64,000 nucleotides of DNA from Methylosinus sp. H3A (GTDB lineage: Bacteria > Pseudomonadota > Alphaproteobacteria > Rhizobiales > Beijerinckiaceae), in contig NZ_JADNQW010000005.1 of the NCBI RefSeq assembly GCF_015709455.1, positions 124,001 through 188,000 on the forward strand. The letters run 5' to 3'. Position numbers and translations under genes: made by a program. Under the pieces are notes generated by a model. The model was not told the origin of the DNA, did not search any database, and worked only from the letters and a program-made list of their open reading frames with translations. Position 1 is the stretch's first letter. Each line of letters opens with the position of its first letter. Positions 47,578 to 58,087 of this stretch are shown one piece after another.

Positions 47578-48015
47578 TTACCGTTCATAGCTTTCGCCGC
47601 TCGGTTGTCTCATGTCGAAGAGAGCATCGATAATCGCGCATTCAGGCGCACATTCTCCGCTGCACTGCGCCGCCATTTCCTCCATCACCCGTTTGAGCCG
47701 CTTCAAATCCGCGATCTTGCGGCGAATCTCCGCCAGGTGATCGAGCGTCAGATCACGAACTTGCGCGCAGGTATAGACATCGCCGTCGACAAGGCGAAGC
47801 AGACCTCGGATTTCGTCGAGGCTGAAACCGAGTTGGCGGCTGCGGCGCACGAAGCTCAGGCGCTTGAGATGATCCGCCCCGTAAACGCGATATCCGGCCG
47901 CGCTGCGGCCGGGCGTCGGCATAACGCCGATCTTCTCGTAGTAGCGGATCGTTTCGATGTTGACGCCGCTCTGCTTCGACAGCCCGCCGATCGAGAGCGC
48001 ACCCGTCGCCTTCAT
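47578..48015 (-). CDS. merR: Mercury-responsive regulator MerR
   Basis: A 145-residue MerR-family protein. An N-terminal winged helix (LSIGGLSKQSGVNIETIRYY) is followed by a dimerisation helix. The metal-site Cys are in YTCAQVRDL and CSGECAPEC, in the C..C..C arrangement of mercury MerR proteins. It is divergent from the mer operon and should repress it without Hg(II) and activate it with Hg(II) by untwisting the long-spaced promoter at 48042-48072. The start MKATGALSIGG at 48015 is taken because the upstream in-frame extension would run into the promoter. Confidence 0.92.
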   Translation of the reverse strand: MKATGALSIGGLSKQSGVNIETIRYYEKIGVMPTPGRSAAGYRVYGADHLKRLSFVRRSRQLGFSLDEIRGLLRLVDGDVYTCAQVRDLTLDHLAEIRRKIADLKRLKRVMEEMAAQCSGECAPECAIIDALFDMRQPSGESYER

Positions 48016-48041
48016 ATCCGATCTCCCGAGCAAAAAAGCGC

Positions 48042-48072
48042 TTGACCCTGTAGCGACTACAGACCCCAGGAT
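48042..48072 (+). promoter_or_regulatory. mer operator-promoter
   Basis: TTGACC at 48042-48047 and a weak -10, CAGGAT at 48067-48072, are separated by 19 bp, the over-long spacing of MerR-activated promoters. Between them lies the dyad CTGTAG-CGA-CTACAG (48048-48062), the expected MerR site. It drives the plus-strand mer genes and lies just upstream of merR. Confidence 0.75.
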
Positions 48073-48164
48073 CACGACAAGTCAACAAAAATAGGCTGGG
48101 AACGCGACCACGCCCGGTCATCGGGGGCGATCGGTTTTCTAGCCAGATTAAGGAGGACAAGGCG

Positions 48165-48284
48165 ATGTGTGATGGCGACGGTCTCGGGCTCATCCAGATG
48201 GCAATGACGCCGGTCGGACTTGTGGTGACAGCGGTAATAACCGGCGCGCTCTTCCTTTTTGCGCGATGGGTCGTCGCAGGCTGA
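48165..48284 (+). CDS. 39-residue membrane protein at the head of the mer operon
   Basis: A short frame, MCDGDGLGLIQMAMTPVGLV through VTAVITGALFLFARWVVAG. AAGGAGGAC, a near-perfect Shine-Dalgarno, is placed about 8 bases before the ATG. It is one transmembrane helix with a Cys near the N terminus. It is the first gene after the mer promoter, 39 bp before merT. No named family is recognised. Small membrane proteins such as MerF and MerE take part in Hg(II) uptake, but this one lacks their paired Cys. Confidence 0.65.
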   Translation: MCDGDGLGLIQMAMTPVGLVVTAVITGALFLFARWVVAG

Positions 48285-48323
48285 AGGCAAGGTGCGCTGC
48301 AACGTTGGAAGAGAGAAGAACCC

Positions 48324-48674
48324 ATGTCTGAACAATCACGCGGTCGCAAGGCCCTCGCCGCCGGCGGCGCCGCCGCGATCCTGGCGTCGGCCTGCTGCCT
48401 CGGGCCTCTCGTGCTGGTGGCTCTCGGCTTCAGCGGGGCCTGGCTCGGAAATTTCCGAGTGTTCGAACCGTTTCGACCGCTATTCCTCAGCGCCGCATTC
48501 GTTGCGCTGTTCTTCGCCTGGCGCCGCATCTTTCGCCCAGCCGTGGCCTGCAAACCCGGAGAGGCCTGCGCAGCGCCGCAAGTGAGGTCGATGTACAAAA
48601 TGATCTTCTGGGGCGTTGCGGCGCTCGTCGGCGGGTCGACGGTTTTCCCTTATGTGCTTCCGCTGTTTTACTGA
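48324..48674 (+). CDS. merT: Mercuric ion transporter MerT
   Basis: A 116-residue inner-membrane protein with three helices. The first helix has the vicinal Cys pair in LASACCLGPLVLVALGF. The loop between helices 2 and 3 has the second Cys pair in ACKPGEACAAP. It receives Hg(II) from MerP and passes it to cytoplasmic MerA. It lies 15 bp before merP in the mer operon. Confidence 0.94.
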   Translation: MSEQSRGRKALAAGGAAAILASACCLGPLVLVALGFSGAWLGNFRVFEPFRPLFLSAAFVALFFAWRRIFRPAVACKPGEACAAPQVRSMYKMIFWGVAALVGGSTVFPYVLPLFY

Positions 48675-48689
48675 GAGAGGATCCCGATC

Positions 48690-48965
48690 ATGAAAAAACT
48701 CGGCGCACTCGTCGTTTTAGCCGCCTTCAGCGCGCCGGCTTGGGCCGCAACAAGGACGGTCACCTTGTCAGTGTCGAACATGACCTGCGCCGCCTGTCCT
48801 ATCACCGTCAAGAAGGCGCTGGGTAAGGTCGAGGGCGTCGGAGCAATCGAGGTGAGCTACGAGAAGAAGGAAGCGGTGGTGACCTACGACGACGCGAAAA
48901 CAAGCGTCGAAGCGCTTACCAAAGCGACCGAAGGGGCGGGCTATCCCTCCCAACTGAAGAAGTGA
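48690..48965 (+). CDS. merP: Periplasmic mercury-binding protein MerP
   Basis: A 91-residue protein with a signal peptide (MKKLGALVVLAAFSAPAWAA) and a heavy-metal-associated domain, SNMTCAACPITVKKALGKV. The two Cys of MTCAAC bind Hg(II) in the periplasm and hand it to MerT. AGAGAGG lies before ATG 48690. The gap to merA is 3 bp. Confidence 0.95.
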   Translation: MKKLGALVVLAAFSAPAWAATRTVTLSVSNMTCAACPITVKKALGKVEGVGAIEVSYEKKEAVVTYDDAKTSVEALTKATEGAGYPSQLKK

Positions 48966-50804
<1,839 letters not shown>

Positions 50805-50807
50805 GCG

Positions 50808-50957
50808 ATGAAAGAACGCGCGACGCTCTGTTGCAGCGACGATTCCGCCGGCTGGCGCCCACTGAATTGCGGCCAGCGCCGGGCCAGGCTGATCGTCGGC
50901 GTCGCCTTGTTGTCGCTGGCGCTGTCGATCCCCTGGTCGCCCGCCGGCTGGATCGCG
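50808..50957 (+). pseudogene. Small membrane-protein gene after merA, cut by IS66
   Basis: The frame starts 3 bp after the merA stop: MKERATLCCSDDSAGWRPLN, then CGQRRARLIVGVALLSLALS and a hydrophobic helix. It is interrupted at 50957 by the insertion sequence; in the present DNA the frame runs on into the transposase gene. Its continuation after the element (from 53726) reads LPYCRSNAP and stops at 53795, overlapping the 3' end of the ABC permease gene. The Cys pair suggests a mercury-related membrane protein, but no named family is recognised. Confidence 0.6.
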
Positions 50958-51050
50958 GTATCCCTACGCCGTGGGCCGCCTTTTCAAAATCGAGAGAAAA
51001 GCGAAGCTGCGCAGCTAAGTCGGCTTTATGAGCGAGGCAAGCTGCACAGC

Positions 51051-51422
51051 ATGGGTCGGATGACATTGATCACGGGCGGCGAGCGGCGGCGCCGATGGAG
51101 AAACGAAGACCGGACTCGGATATTGGCGGCGATCGCCGAGCCGGGCGCCGTGGTCGCTGATGTGGCGCGGCGCGAGGACGTTTGCACGAGCCTCGTCTAC
51201 AAATGGCGGCGCGCGGCGCAGCGGGAGGCAAGCGCCGCTGTGTGCGGATTTTCGCCGGTGATCATCGAGCCCGCGCCGCGAGTGGCGACGTCACAGGAGC
51301 AGCCGCCGCAAGAAGCCGCGGCCGGCGTCGTCGAAGTCGAGCTGAAGGACGTTCGTGTGAAGATCAGCGCCACGGCGCCGTCTTCCGTGATCGCCGCGAC
51401 CTTGAAGGCGCTGCGCTCATGA
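51051..51422 (+). CDS. tnpA: IS66 accessory protein TnpA
   Basis: A 123-residue protein with a helix-turn-helix near the N terminus (NEDRTRILAAIAEPGAVVAD, then LVYKWRRAAQRE), as in IS66 TnpA/IS3 OrfA-like proteins. ATG 51051 is internal to a longer open frame that begins in the truncated gene outside the IS. Its stop overlaps the tnpB start (ATGA), indicating coupled translation. Confidence 0.85.
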   Translation: MGRMTLITGGERRRRWRNEDRTRILAAIAEPGAVVADVARREDVCTSLVYKWRRAAQREASAAVCGFSPVIIEPAPRVATSQEQPPQEAAAGVVEVELKDVRVKISATAPSSVIAATLKALRS

Positions 51423-51766
51423 TTCCCTTGCCTGCGGGTTGCCGGGTCTGGATAGCCACCGGCCATACAGATATGCGACGCGGCATGCAGGGGCTGGCGC
51501 TTCAGGTTCAAGAGCAGTTGCAACGGGACCCTCACGCCGGCGACCTCTACATTTTCCGCGGGCGCCGCGGCGACCTCGCCAAAATCCTCTGGCACGACGG
51601 GGTCGGCCTATCGCTCTACGCCAAGCGGCTCGACCGCGGAAAGTTCATCTGGCCCTCGGCGAGCGCGGGCGCCGTGTCGATTTCGGCCGCTCAGATGGCC
51701 TATATGCTCGAGGGAATTGATTGGCGGAATCCGCAACTCACCTACAGGCCGCAAAGCGCGGGGTGA
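51419..51766 (+). CDS. tnpB: IS66 accessory protein TnpB
   Basis: A 115-residue protein with the TnpB/Orf2 signature: [39 protein letters not shown] and [17 protein letters not shown]. It is needed for IS66 transposition, with unclear biochemical role. It overlaps tnpA by 4 bp; tnpC begins 67 bp later. Confidence 0.93.
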   Translation: MIPLPAGCRVWIATGHTDMRRGMQGLALQVQEQLQRDPHAGDLYIFRGRRGDLAKILWHDGVGLSLYAKRLDRGKFIWPSASAGAVSISAAQMAYMLEGIDWRNPQLTYRPQSAG

Positions 51767-51833
51767 GAAAAAGCTGGGGTCGACTGCATTTTGGGGCGCC
51801 ACAAATCGCGCGATTTGTGATTCACTTCGCCTC

Positions 51834-53447
51834 ATGGACGCCTTGAACCAAGCCCTTCTCGACGAAAACGCCGTGCTGAAAGCGCAGCTCGCCGTCGCGC
51901 TTGCAAAGGCGTCGGAAGACATGGCGCTGATCGCGGCGCAAAAGCTCCAGATCGCCAAATTGCAACGGCAGATCTACGGGCAGAAGTCGGAGCGCTCGGC
52001 GCGGCTGCTCGATCAGTTGTCGCTCGAACTCGAAGAGCTGGAAGCGAGCGCGACCGAGGACGAACTCGCGGCGGAGCGCGCCGTCGCCAAAACGACGACG
52101 GTCGCCAGCTTCGAGCGCAAGCGGCCGCAGGAGCGCGACACTTTTCCCGAGCATCTGCCGCGCGAGCGGGTCGTAATCGGAGCTCCGGCGAGTTGCGCCT
52201 GCTGCGGCGGCGCGCGGTTGCGCAAGCTCGGCGAGGATGTGACGCGGACGCTCGAGACGACGCCGCGTCAGTGGAAGGTCGTCGAGACCGTGCGGGAAAA
52301 GTTCACCTGCCGCGACTGCGAGAAGATCACCCAGGCGCCGGCGCCGTTCCATGTCGTTGCGCGCGGCTGGGCGGGGCCGAGCCTGCTGGCGATGATCGTG
52401 TTCGAGAAGTTCGGCCAGCATCAGCCGCTCAACCGCCAGGCCGAGCGCTATGCTCTCGAAGGCGCGCCGATTGCGCTGTCGACCATGGCCGACTCGGTCG
52501 GCTCCGTGTGTGCGGCGCTCGATCCGCTGCGGCGTCTCGTCGAGGCGCATGTTCTGGCGGCGGAGCGGCTGCATGGGGACGACACCACCGTGCCCGTGCT
52601 GGCGAAGGGCAAGACCGACACCGGCCGCTGCTGGGTCTATGTGCGCGACGACGCGCCCTTCGGCGGCGCGGACCCACCTGCCGCGATCTTCTATTACTCG
52701 CGCGATTGCAAAGGCGAACATCCGCAGACCCATTTGGCGAACTATTCCGGCATTCTGCAAGCGGACGCCTATGACGGCTACAACAAGCTGTATGTGGCGG
52801 AGCGCAAGCCTGGTCCGATTCTCGAAGCGGCGTGTTGGGCGCACGCGCGGCGGCCGTTCTTCGTCATGGCCGACATCGATGCGAACACCCGTCGCAAGGC
52901 GGCGGGGAAAAAGGAGATTCCGTTGTCGCCGATCGCCATAGAGATCGTGCGCCGCATCGACGCGCTGTTCGAGATCGAGAGGTCGATCAACGGCAAGAGC
53001 GCGCAAGAACGCCTCGCCGTTCGCCGGGCGTCGAGCCGACCTCTCGTCGACGCGCTCGAGAGCTATATGCGCGAACAGGTCGCCAAGCTCTCGCGTGGAC
53101 ATGATCTCGCCAAAGCGATGCAATATATGCTGAAGCGATGGCCGGCCTTCACGCTGTTCCTCGACGACGGGCGCGTTTGCGTCTCGAACAATGCAGCCGA
53201 GCGTGGACTGCGGGGAATTGCTCTGGGACGAAAATCATGGCTGTTCTGCGGGTCTGATCGCGGAGGCGAGCGCGCCGCCGCCATGTATGGGCTCATCGTC
53301 ACAGCGAAGATGAACGGCGTCGATCCGCAGGCCTGGCTCGCCGACGTCCTCGCGCGCATCGCCGCGCATCCGGCGCATCGGCTAGACGAATTGCTGCCGT
53401 GGAACTGGCGCCAGAAGGATAAAGATGCGCCAGCGCTGGCGGCCTGA
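51834..53447 (+). CDS. tnpC: IS66 transposase TnpC
   Basis: A 537-residue DDE transposase. The N-terminal region has a coiled-coil/leucine-zipper segment ([20 protein letters not shown]) and a zinc-finger-like CxxC pair (ASCACCGG and FTCRDCEKI). The catalytic core shows [13 protein letters not shown] (first Asp), [15 protein letters not shown] (second Asp) and [18 protein letters not shown] (Glu). The family's C-terminal domain follows. ATG 51834 is preferred because the in-frame upstream extension covers the tnpB end. Confidence 0.93.
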   Translation: MDALNQALLDENAVLKAQLAVALAKASEDMALIAAQKLQIAKLQRQIYGQKSERSARLLDQLSLELEELEASATEDELAAERAVAKTTTVASFERKRPQERDTFPEHLPRERVVIGAPASCACCGGARLRKLGEDVTRTLETTPRQWKVVETVREKFTCRDCEKITQAPAPFHVVARGWAGPSLLAMIVFEKFGQHQPLNRQAERYALEGAPIALSTMADSVGSVCAALDPLRRLVEAHVLAAERLHGDDTTVPVLAKGKTDTGRCWVYVRDDAPFGGADPPAAIFYYSRDCKGEHPQTHLANYSGILQADAYDGYNKLYVAERKPGPILEAACWAHARRPFFVMADIDANTRRKAAGKKEIPLSPIAIEIVRRIDALFEIERSINGKSAQERLAVRRASSRPLVDALESYMREQVAKLSRGHDLAKAMQYMLKRWPAFTLFLDDGRVCVSNNAAERGLRGIALGRKSWLFCGSDRGGERAAAMYGLIVTAKMNGVDPQAWLADVLARIAAHPAHRLDELLPWNWRQKDKDAPALAA

Positions 53448-53449
53448 TC

Positions 53450-53683
53450 ATGCACGTCAACAAGGTCTCCCACGTCACGACCATCGATCGCATCGCTGCG
53501 CAGCTCGGCGAAAGTGTCGACTTCCTCCATGACGTCGCCAATGAAATGGAGCCCGAGGATGGCGTGATCTGGGTCTATGGCCTCGGCGACCTCGAGATCC
53601 TGGCCTTCACCGACTTCGGCGTCGAAAACCTCGTCGAGCTCATCAAAATCCACAAAGAGATGAAGTCACCTCATGAGCGCTGA
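53450..53683 (+). CDS. Small passenger protein at the IS66 3' end
   Basis: A 77-residue acidic protein (MHVNKVSHVTTIDRIAAQLG through EMEPEDGVIWVYGLGDLEIL) located 2 bp after tnpC and before the right inverted repeat, so it is mobilised with the element. No domain is recognised. It may be an accessory transposition protein or a passenger. Confidence 0.65.
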   Translation: MHVNKVSHVTTIDRIAAQLGESVDFLHDVANEMEPEDGVIWVYGLGDLEILAFTDFGVENLVELIKIHKEMKSPHER

Positions 53684-53741
53684 CGCGACGGTCCTGCGGC
53701 CCACGGCGAATGCTTACGGATCGCGCTGCCGTATTGCCGTT

Positions 53742-54935
53742 CTAACGCCCCGCAAAGACGATTGCGGGTTCGAGCTTTAAAACGGGACGGGCGCTGATTG
53801 CGGCGGCGGCGACACTCACCAGCACAACGGTTCCCCCGCCAAGCAACGGCGTGAACCACATCATGCGGAAGGGGAAGTCGGCGGTTTCCGCCACGAACCG
53901 GCCAAGGGTCGCGCATAGGCCAAGTCCAAGCCCGGCGCCCACAAGCGCGCACAGTCCGGTCTGCACGGCGATCATCCCCAGCAATAGCTTCGAGGTCGCT
54001 CCCATAGCCTTCAGAACCGCATACTGCTTCAAATTCTCATGCGTGAACATGTAGAGCATGATGCCGGTTACCCCGAACCCGACCGACATGGCCACTGAAA
54101 GCATTGCGGCGATATCGCCCACGTCTTCGGAGTTGTTCAGGAACCAGCGCACGGTGTCGGCCTTGAAGTCGTCTGAAGCGCGCGCCCTGAGGCCAGTCCG
54201 CGCGTGGATGCGCGCCGCTAATTCGCCCGGCATCACGCCAGGCATGGCGGTCGCGAGCACGAAAGTCAGCCGCCGCCGCTCTGGAAGCAGGATTCGAGTG
54301 GCGTTGGAGAATGTCGTGTAGAGCAGAGGTCGCGGCGGAAATCGCGGCAACGCCTTTGATCTTCCGGCAATCCTGACACGGCGGTCATTGATCAAGAGCT
54401 CGTCACCGGTGGCCAGTGGACGGGTCGGCGCATCGAGGTGCGGCTCGGGAGGCCATTGATCAGCCTCTAGGAGGGGCGTTTCGAGCTTATCTTCCGTGCC
54501 GCCCGGATCGACGATCGCTGCATCAGGAGCGCGGAGCGCTGCAGACGACGCGCCATTTTCCAAAGGAGGAACGCCGGAGAGTGTGGCGTCGTCCACGCCT
54601 ATCACCTGAAAGGGCTGAAACCGCCCATTAGGGAAACGCGCCTCGGCTGTGCCGAGAGCCAGAGGCACAGCGGATGCGACCCCCTCGACGCTGCGGACGC
54701 GGCCCAACGCCGACGCCGCCATGTTGGAGGTCTGCTCGACGGAAGCCACGGCGGGGTCCATGACCCACACGTCGGCCGCCCCGTTCTCGGCGACGAGAGC
54801 GAATCCACGCGTCATGAAGCCGCAGAAGTATGACGCAGCGAAGGTGACGAGGAATGTGGTGAACGTGATGCCAAAGAGCAGCCCCACATATTTGACGCGG
54901 TCGCCTATGAGCATCTTCAAGGCCACGCGCAGCAT
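53742..54935 (-). CDS. ABC exporter permease, DevC/MacB (FtsX) type
   Basis: A 397-residue permease with one N-terminal helix (VGLLFGITFTTFLVTFAASY), a large periplasmic domain (about residues 45-270) and three C-terminal helices (FGVTGIMLYMFTHENLKQYA, LIGMIAVQTG-like and VVLVSVAAAAI), the FtsX layout. It is the last gene of an ATPase-adaptor-permease operon on the minus strand. Such transporters pull substrates from the periplasm or outer leaflet. Substrate is unknown. Confidence 0.88.
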   Translation of the reverse strand: MLRVALKMLIGDRVKYVGLLFGITFTTFLVTFAASYFCGFMTRGFALVAENGAADVWVMDPAVASVEQTSNMAASALGRVRSVEGVASAVPLALGTAEARFPNGRFQPFQVIGVDDATLSGVPPLENGASSAALRAPDAAIVDPGGTEDKLETPLLEADQWPPEPHLDAPTRPLATGDELLINDRRVRIAGRSKALPRFPPRPLLYTTFSNATRILLPERRRLTFVLATAMPGVMPGELAARIHARTGLRARASDDFKADTVRWFLNNSEDVGDIAAMLSVAMSVGFGVTGIMLYMFTHENLKQYAVLKAMGATSKLLLGMIAVQTGLCALVGAGLGLGLCATLGRFVAETADFPFRMMWFTPLLGGGTVVLVSVAAAAISARPVLKLEPAIVFAGR

Positions 54936-54988
54936 TCACGGTTTCCTCGGTCGGAGTTTGCAGGGCACAGAGAATCTCGAGCGCGACT

Positions 54989-55924
54989 TCATCGCATCTC
55001 CCTCGAAGCATCTGTCTGAGCGCGCGCCCTGCCAATCGGCGGAGCCTCGATGAATACATCCACTTGCTGGCCGACAAAGACCGGCAGCGCCGAAGGATCA
55101 AAACTGTAGATGACCTGCAGGACGCGGGTGTCGGTCCGTTCAGTGCTCTGGCCGGTCAGTGACGTTTTCGGAAGGATATACGGCTCTAAGCGCTCAAACC
55201 GCAGCGATGTATTGAGTTCGGGGTTGCCGCGCACGAAGACCAGCGCCGAACCGCCCGGTTGAACGCGCCACGCATCGTTCTCATCGATGTCGACGCGAAC
55301 GTGCAAACGGTCCGTGTCGCCGAACAGCATCAGCGGCGTAATGAGCACGCCGCCCTGCGCGAACTCGCCCAGTCTCGTCTTGATCTGCAGGACGCTGCCC
55401 GCGACCGGGGCACGGATCGTGCGGCGCTCGATCTCGATCTTTATCTGATCGACATCGGCCTTGGCCAAGGCGAGTGTTGCCTCATCAATGGCCACGTCCA
55501 ATTGGCGGGTCTTTATTTCCAACTTAGTGAAACCGATCCCGGCCGCCAAGCGGGTAGAGAAATCGAGGATGCTTGTTTTCTTCGCGAGGGTTTCCTCGGC
55601 TTCCTTGACCTTGGCGACCGCAACCAAAAGTCTGCCTTGAAGATCACGATCGTCGATCCTGAAGAGGGGAACTCCGGCTTTCACCCGGTCACCCAACTTG
55701 ACGTAGATTGCGGTCACAATGCCAGAAACTGGCGTACCAATAGCGATATTCTCGGTGCTCGCCTCGACCATGCCAGCGCCAGCCACATACGACGCGAAAG
55801 GAACCTTCGGCGATTGAACTGCGGGAGGAGCGATAGGCGCGCTTTGACTGCGCTCCATAACGGCGCCGGTAGCGACGGCGAGCCCTATTAACGCGAGGAG
55901 GGAGAGCACGTAGCGGCCAATCAT
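54989..55924 (-). CDS. HlyD/DevB-type membrane-fusion protein
   Basis: A 311-residue adaptor. An N-terminal anchor (YVLSLLALIGLAVATGAVM) is followed by the first half of a lipoyl domain (VSGIVTAIYVKLGDRVKAGV), a short coiled coil (about 110-165), the second lipoyl half (IRAPVAGSVLQIKTRLGEF) and a beta-barrel (FGDTDRLHVRVDIDEND). It bridges the ABC pump to an outer-membrane channel, which is not encoded beside it. It overlaps the ATPase stop by 4 bp and precedes the permease by 53 bp. Confidence 0.9.
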   Translation of the reverse strand: MIGRYVLSLLALIGLAVATGAVMERSQSAPIAPPAVQSPKVPFASYVAGAGMVEASTENIAIGTPVSGIVTAIYVKLGDRVKAGVPLFRIDDRDLQGRLLVAVAKVKEAEETLAKKTSILDFSTRLAAGIGFTKLEIKTRQLDVAIDEATLALAKADVDQIKIEIERRTIRAPVAGSVLQIKTRLGEFAQGGVLITPLMLFGDTDRLHVRVDIDENDAWRVQPGGSALVFVRGNPELNTSLRFERLEPYILPKTSLTGQSTERTDTRVLQVIYSFDPSALPVFVGQQVDVFIEAPPIGRARAQTDASREMR

Positions 55925-56724
55925 CGCAGATGCGCGCTTTCCGCGCCCTCGACGATCTCGACGACCTTCCCGTCCTCCATGCGTGCGATGCGGTCGGCAA
56001 ACTCATAGATGCGCGTGTCGTGAGTGACGACGATGAGCGCTCTGTCACGACTCCTCCCCACTCTTCTTAAGATTTCCATCATGTTGCGCCCGGTTTCGTG
56101 ATCGAGATTGCTTGTCGGCTCATCGCAGACGATCAGCTTGGGATCGTGCGCCAGCGCTCTGGCGATGGCCACGCGTTGTTGCTGGCCGCCGCTGAGCTGC
56201 GCCGGAAGTGCGCTCAGACGCGCGCCGAGCCCAACCGCTTCCAGAACCCCTCTCGCTCGGGCTTCGGCACGCCTGCGAGAGACGCCATTGATCAGCAAGG
56301 GTACAGCGACGTTTTCGACGGCGGTGAGCGCGGGCAGCAAGTTAAAGAGCTGAAAGACGAAGCCGATCGCAACACCGCGAAAGTGTGCGCGTTCGCTCTG
56401 GCTCAAATGTTGCGGATCATGACCCAGCACCTCGCACATGCCGGAATCCGGCTCGAGGATTGCCGCGATGATGGAGATAAGGGTCGTCTTACCACACCCC
56501 GATGGGCCGGCGAGCATGAGCAGCTCGCCGCAGCGGATTTCGAGGTCGACGCCGCGCAGCGCCACAACCTTTGCATCGCCCGTGCCGTAGGTCTTGGTCA
56601 CTCCCCGGCAGCGGACCGCAAGGTCGTGGCGCAGCCCCAGCGCATCGCTTACATTACCCGTTATATGTTGTTTTTGTTCCATTTTTCCGCGCGCTACGTC
56701 CTCCACGGGTTCTAAAATCACCAC
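55921..56724 (-). CDS. ABC exporter ATPase, DevA/LolD/MacB type
   Basis: A 267-residue ATPase if started at GTG 56724, or 253 from ATG 56682; neither has a decisive ribosome-binding site. Motifs: Walker [14 protein letters not shown]-loop [18 protein letters not shown], signature [15 protein letters not shown], Walker [13 protein letters not shown], and the H-loop VVTHD. It energises the permease and adaptor encoded downstream. It is divergent from the ChrB-domain regulator gene, with a shared operator-like dyad between them. Confidence 0.93.
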   Translation of the reverse strand: MVILEPVEDVARGKMEQKQHITGNVSDALGLRHDLAVRCRGVTKTYGTGDAKVVALRGVDLEIRCGELLMLAGPSGCGKTTLISIIAAILEPDSGMCEVLGHDPQHLSQSERAHFRGVAIGFVFQLFNLLPALTAVENVAVPLLINGVSRRRAEARARGVLEAVGLGARLSALPAQLSGGQQQRVAIARALAHDPKLIVCDEPTSNLDHETGRNMMEILRRVGRSRDRALIVVTHDTRIYEFADRIARMEDGKVVEIVEGAESAHLR

Positions 56725-56734
56725 CCTGTTTCGC

Positions 56735-56770
56735 TTGACATGTAACCATAGTTACAAATAGATTGCAACG
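56735..56770 (+). promoter_or_regulatory. Promoter and operator dyad of the divergent ABC/ChrB unit
   Basis: A consensus -35 TTGACA lies at 56735-56740. It is followed at once by the perfect dyad TGTAAC-CATA-GTTACA (56741-56756), then an AT-rich stretch in the -10 position. The dyad lies in the spacer, where a bound repressor would block the promoter. The nearby ChrB-domain protein is the natural candidate to bind it. Confidence 0.6.
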
Positions 56771-57337
56771 ATGGTTGAATTGAAATGGCTTCTCCTCAGC
56801 TACAAGGTTCCTGCGGATCCGCCGGCAAAGCGGGTAGCCCTTTGGCGGCGGCTCAAGAGCATCGGAGCGATTTACTTGCAAAATGGCGTTTGCTTGCTGC
56901 CTAAGACCGACGACCATGTGCGCCAATTGAAGATGCTGGAAAACGATATCGCCGAGATGGGCGGCGAGTCGGTGCTGCTTGAAACGGTCGCGCTCGATCA
57001 GGCCCAAAATGAAAAGGTCGTCGCCCGGTTCAACGCAGACCGAGACGAGCAATATCGTGAGTTTCTCGGCCGCTGCGTGGGCTTTGAAGCCGAGATCGCC
57101 AAGGAATTTTCCATCAACAAATTCACGTATGCCGAGCTCGAGGAAGAGGACACTGACCTGAAGAAGCTTCAGGGGTGGTTGGATAAAATCAAAAAGCTGG
57201 ATTTCTACGGCGCGACGCTGGCCATCGAAGCAGGGGAGCGCATTAGCGCCTGCGAGGCATCGCTCGAACGGTATGCGCAACGGGTTTACGAGGCCCATGA
57301 CGAAAATCGCCCGATAGGCGGCAACGATGCTGTCTGA
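56771..57337 (+). CDS. ChrB N-terminal-domain regulator
   Basis: A 188-residue protein resembling the N-terminal domain of chromate-resistance regulator ChrB (ELKWLLLSYKVPADPPAKRV, LWRRLKSIGAIYLQNGVCLL), a winged-helix, PaaX-like fold. A helical C-terminal half follows. The ChrB catalytic C-terminal domain and a chrA transporter are absent, so chromate resistance should not be assumed. It is divergent from the ABC exporter and overlaps the PAP2 gene by 11 bp. It is the likely local regulator through the TGTAAC-N4-GTTACA dyad. Confidence 0.78.
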   Translation: MVELKWLLLSYKVPADPPAKRVALWRRLKSIGAIYLQNGVCLLPKTDDHVRQLKMLENDIAEMGGESVLLETVALDQAQNEKVVARFNADRDEQYREFLGRCVGFEAEIAKEFSINKFTYAELEEEDTDLKKLQGWLDKIKKLDFYGATLAIEAGERISACEASLERYAQRVYEAHDENRPIGGNDAV

Positions 57338-57884
57338 CCTCGATGTTGCGGTGACGCACGGAATCAACAGTTGGGCCGGACAGGCTCCGCTGATCGAACA
57401 GCTCATGGCCTGGACGTCCGCTATCGCTGTTCCGCTCGTGGTTGCAGCCGTCGCCTTGCAGTGGTGGTGGTGCGGCGATGACAAACCGCATACGCGGCAC
57501 GTTCTTGTGGCAACCGGATTCTCGTTCCTTCTTGGGCTGGCATTCAATCAGGTGCTCTTGCTGTTTATCCACCGCATACGGCCCTACGATGTAGGCGTCA
57601 CACACCTGCTGATCGAGCGCAGCGCTGATTTTTCGTTTCCTTCGGATCATGCGACTGCGACTTTCGCCGTCGCGGCGGCTTTCCTGATCCACGGCATGCC
57701 GCGACGCGGAAGTCTGTTCATTGCGGCCGCCATGTTGATGATGTTTTCGCGGGTCTATGTCGGAACTCACTACGTGAGTGATGTGCTGGGGGGCGCCCTG
57801 ACGGGGGTCGCGGCGGCTGGCTTAGTGCGCTCAACCTATCTCGAAGGCACGCGGGTAGACCGCTTTGTGACGGGCATCTTGTAG
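57327..57884 (+). CDS. PAP2-family membrane phosphatase
   Basis: A 185-residue membrane protein with the three PAP2 signatures: HRIRPYD (a modified KxxxxxxRP block), FPSDHAT (PSGH-like) and SRVYVGTHYVSDVLGG (SRxxxxxHxxxD). It likely dephosphorylates undecaprenyl pyrophosphate or another lipid phosphate at the periplasmic face. It overlaps the ChrB-domain gene by 11 bp, so the two are coexpressed. Its link to the divergent ABC exporter may concern envelope stress. Confidence 0.88.
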   Translation: MLSDLDVAVTHGINSWAGQAPLIEQLMAWTSAIAVPLVVAAVALQWWWCGDDKPHTRHVLVATGFSFLLGLAFNQVLLLFIHRIRPYDVGVTHLLIERSADFSFPSDHATATFAVAAAFLIHGMPRRGSLFIAAAMLMMFSRVYVGTHYVSDVLGGALTGVAAAGLVRSTYLEGTRVDRFVTGIL

Positions 57885-58087
57885 TGATTGGCACTCCAAG
57901 CAATTTCCGCTCGATCAAGGTGACCTTATGTGCCGCCAACTCCCGCATATCGGTGCAGCAATCTGAGCCGGCCAATCGCCATTGGAACCTGCAGATCGCG
58001 ATCGAGCAGGGGAAGCACAAGCTCGTCACCGCAGAAGAATGGGAAAAACCAACTCGAAGCAGCATCAGAAAACGACGGTCGACACAG

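Larger units (their letters stand above)
50958..53717. mobile_element. IS66-family insertion sequence (2,760 bp)
   Basis: The ends are imperfect inverted repeats: GTATCCCTACGCCGTGGGCC at the left, and at the right, read inward, GTAAGCATTCGCCGTGGGCC. Both are flanked by the 8-bp target duplication GGATCGCG (50950-50957 and 53718-53725), the length made by IS66. It carries tnpA, tnpB, tnpC and a fourth small gene. The perfect duplication indicates a fairly recent insertion. Confidence 0.93.

Noticed and set aside
56771..57337. Calling the region a chromate-resistance operon
   Set aside because: Only the ChrB N-terminal domain is present. The catalytic ChrB domain and chrA are absent.
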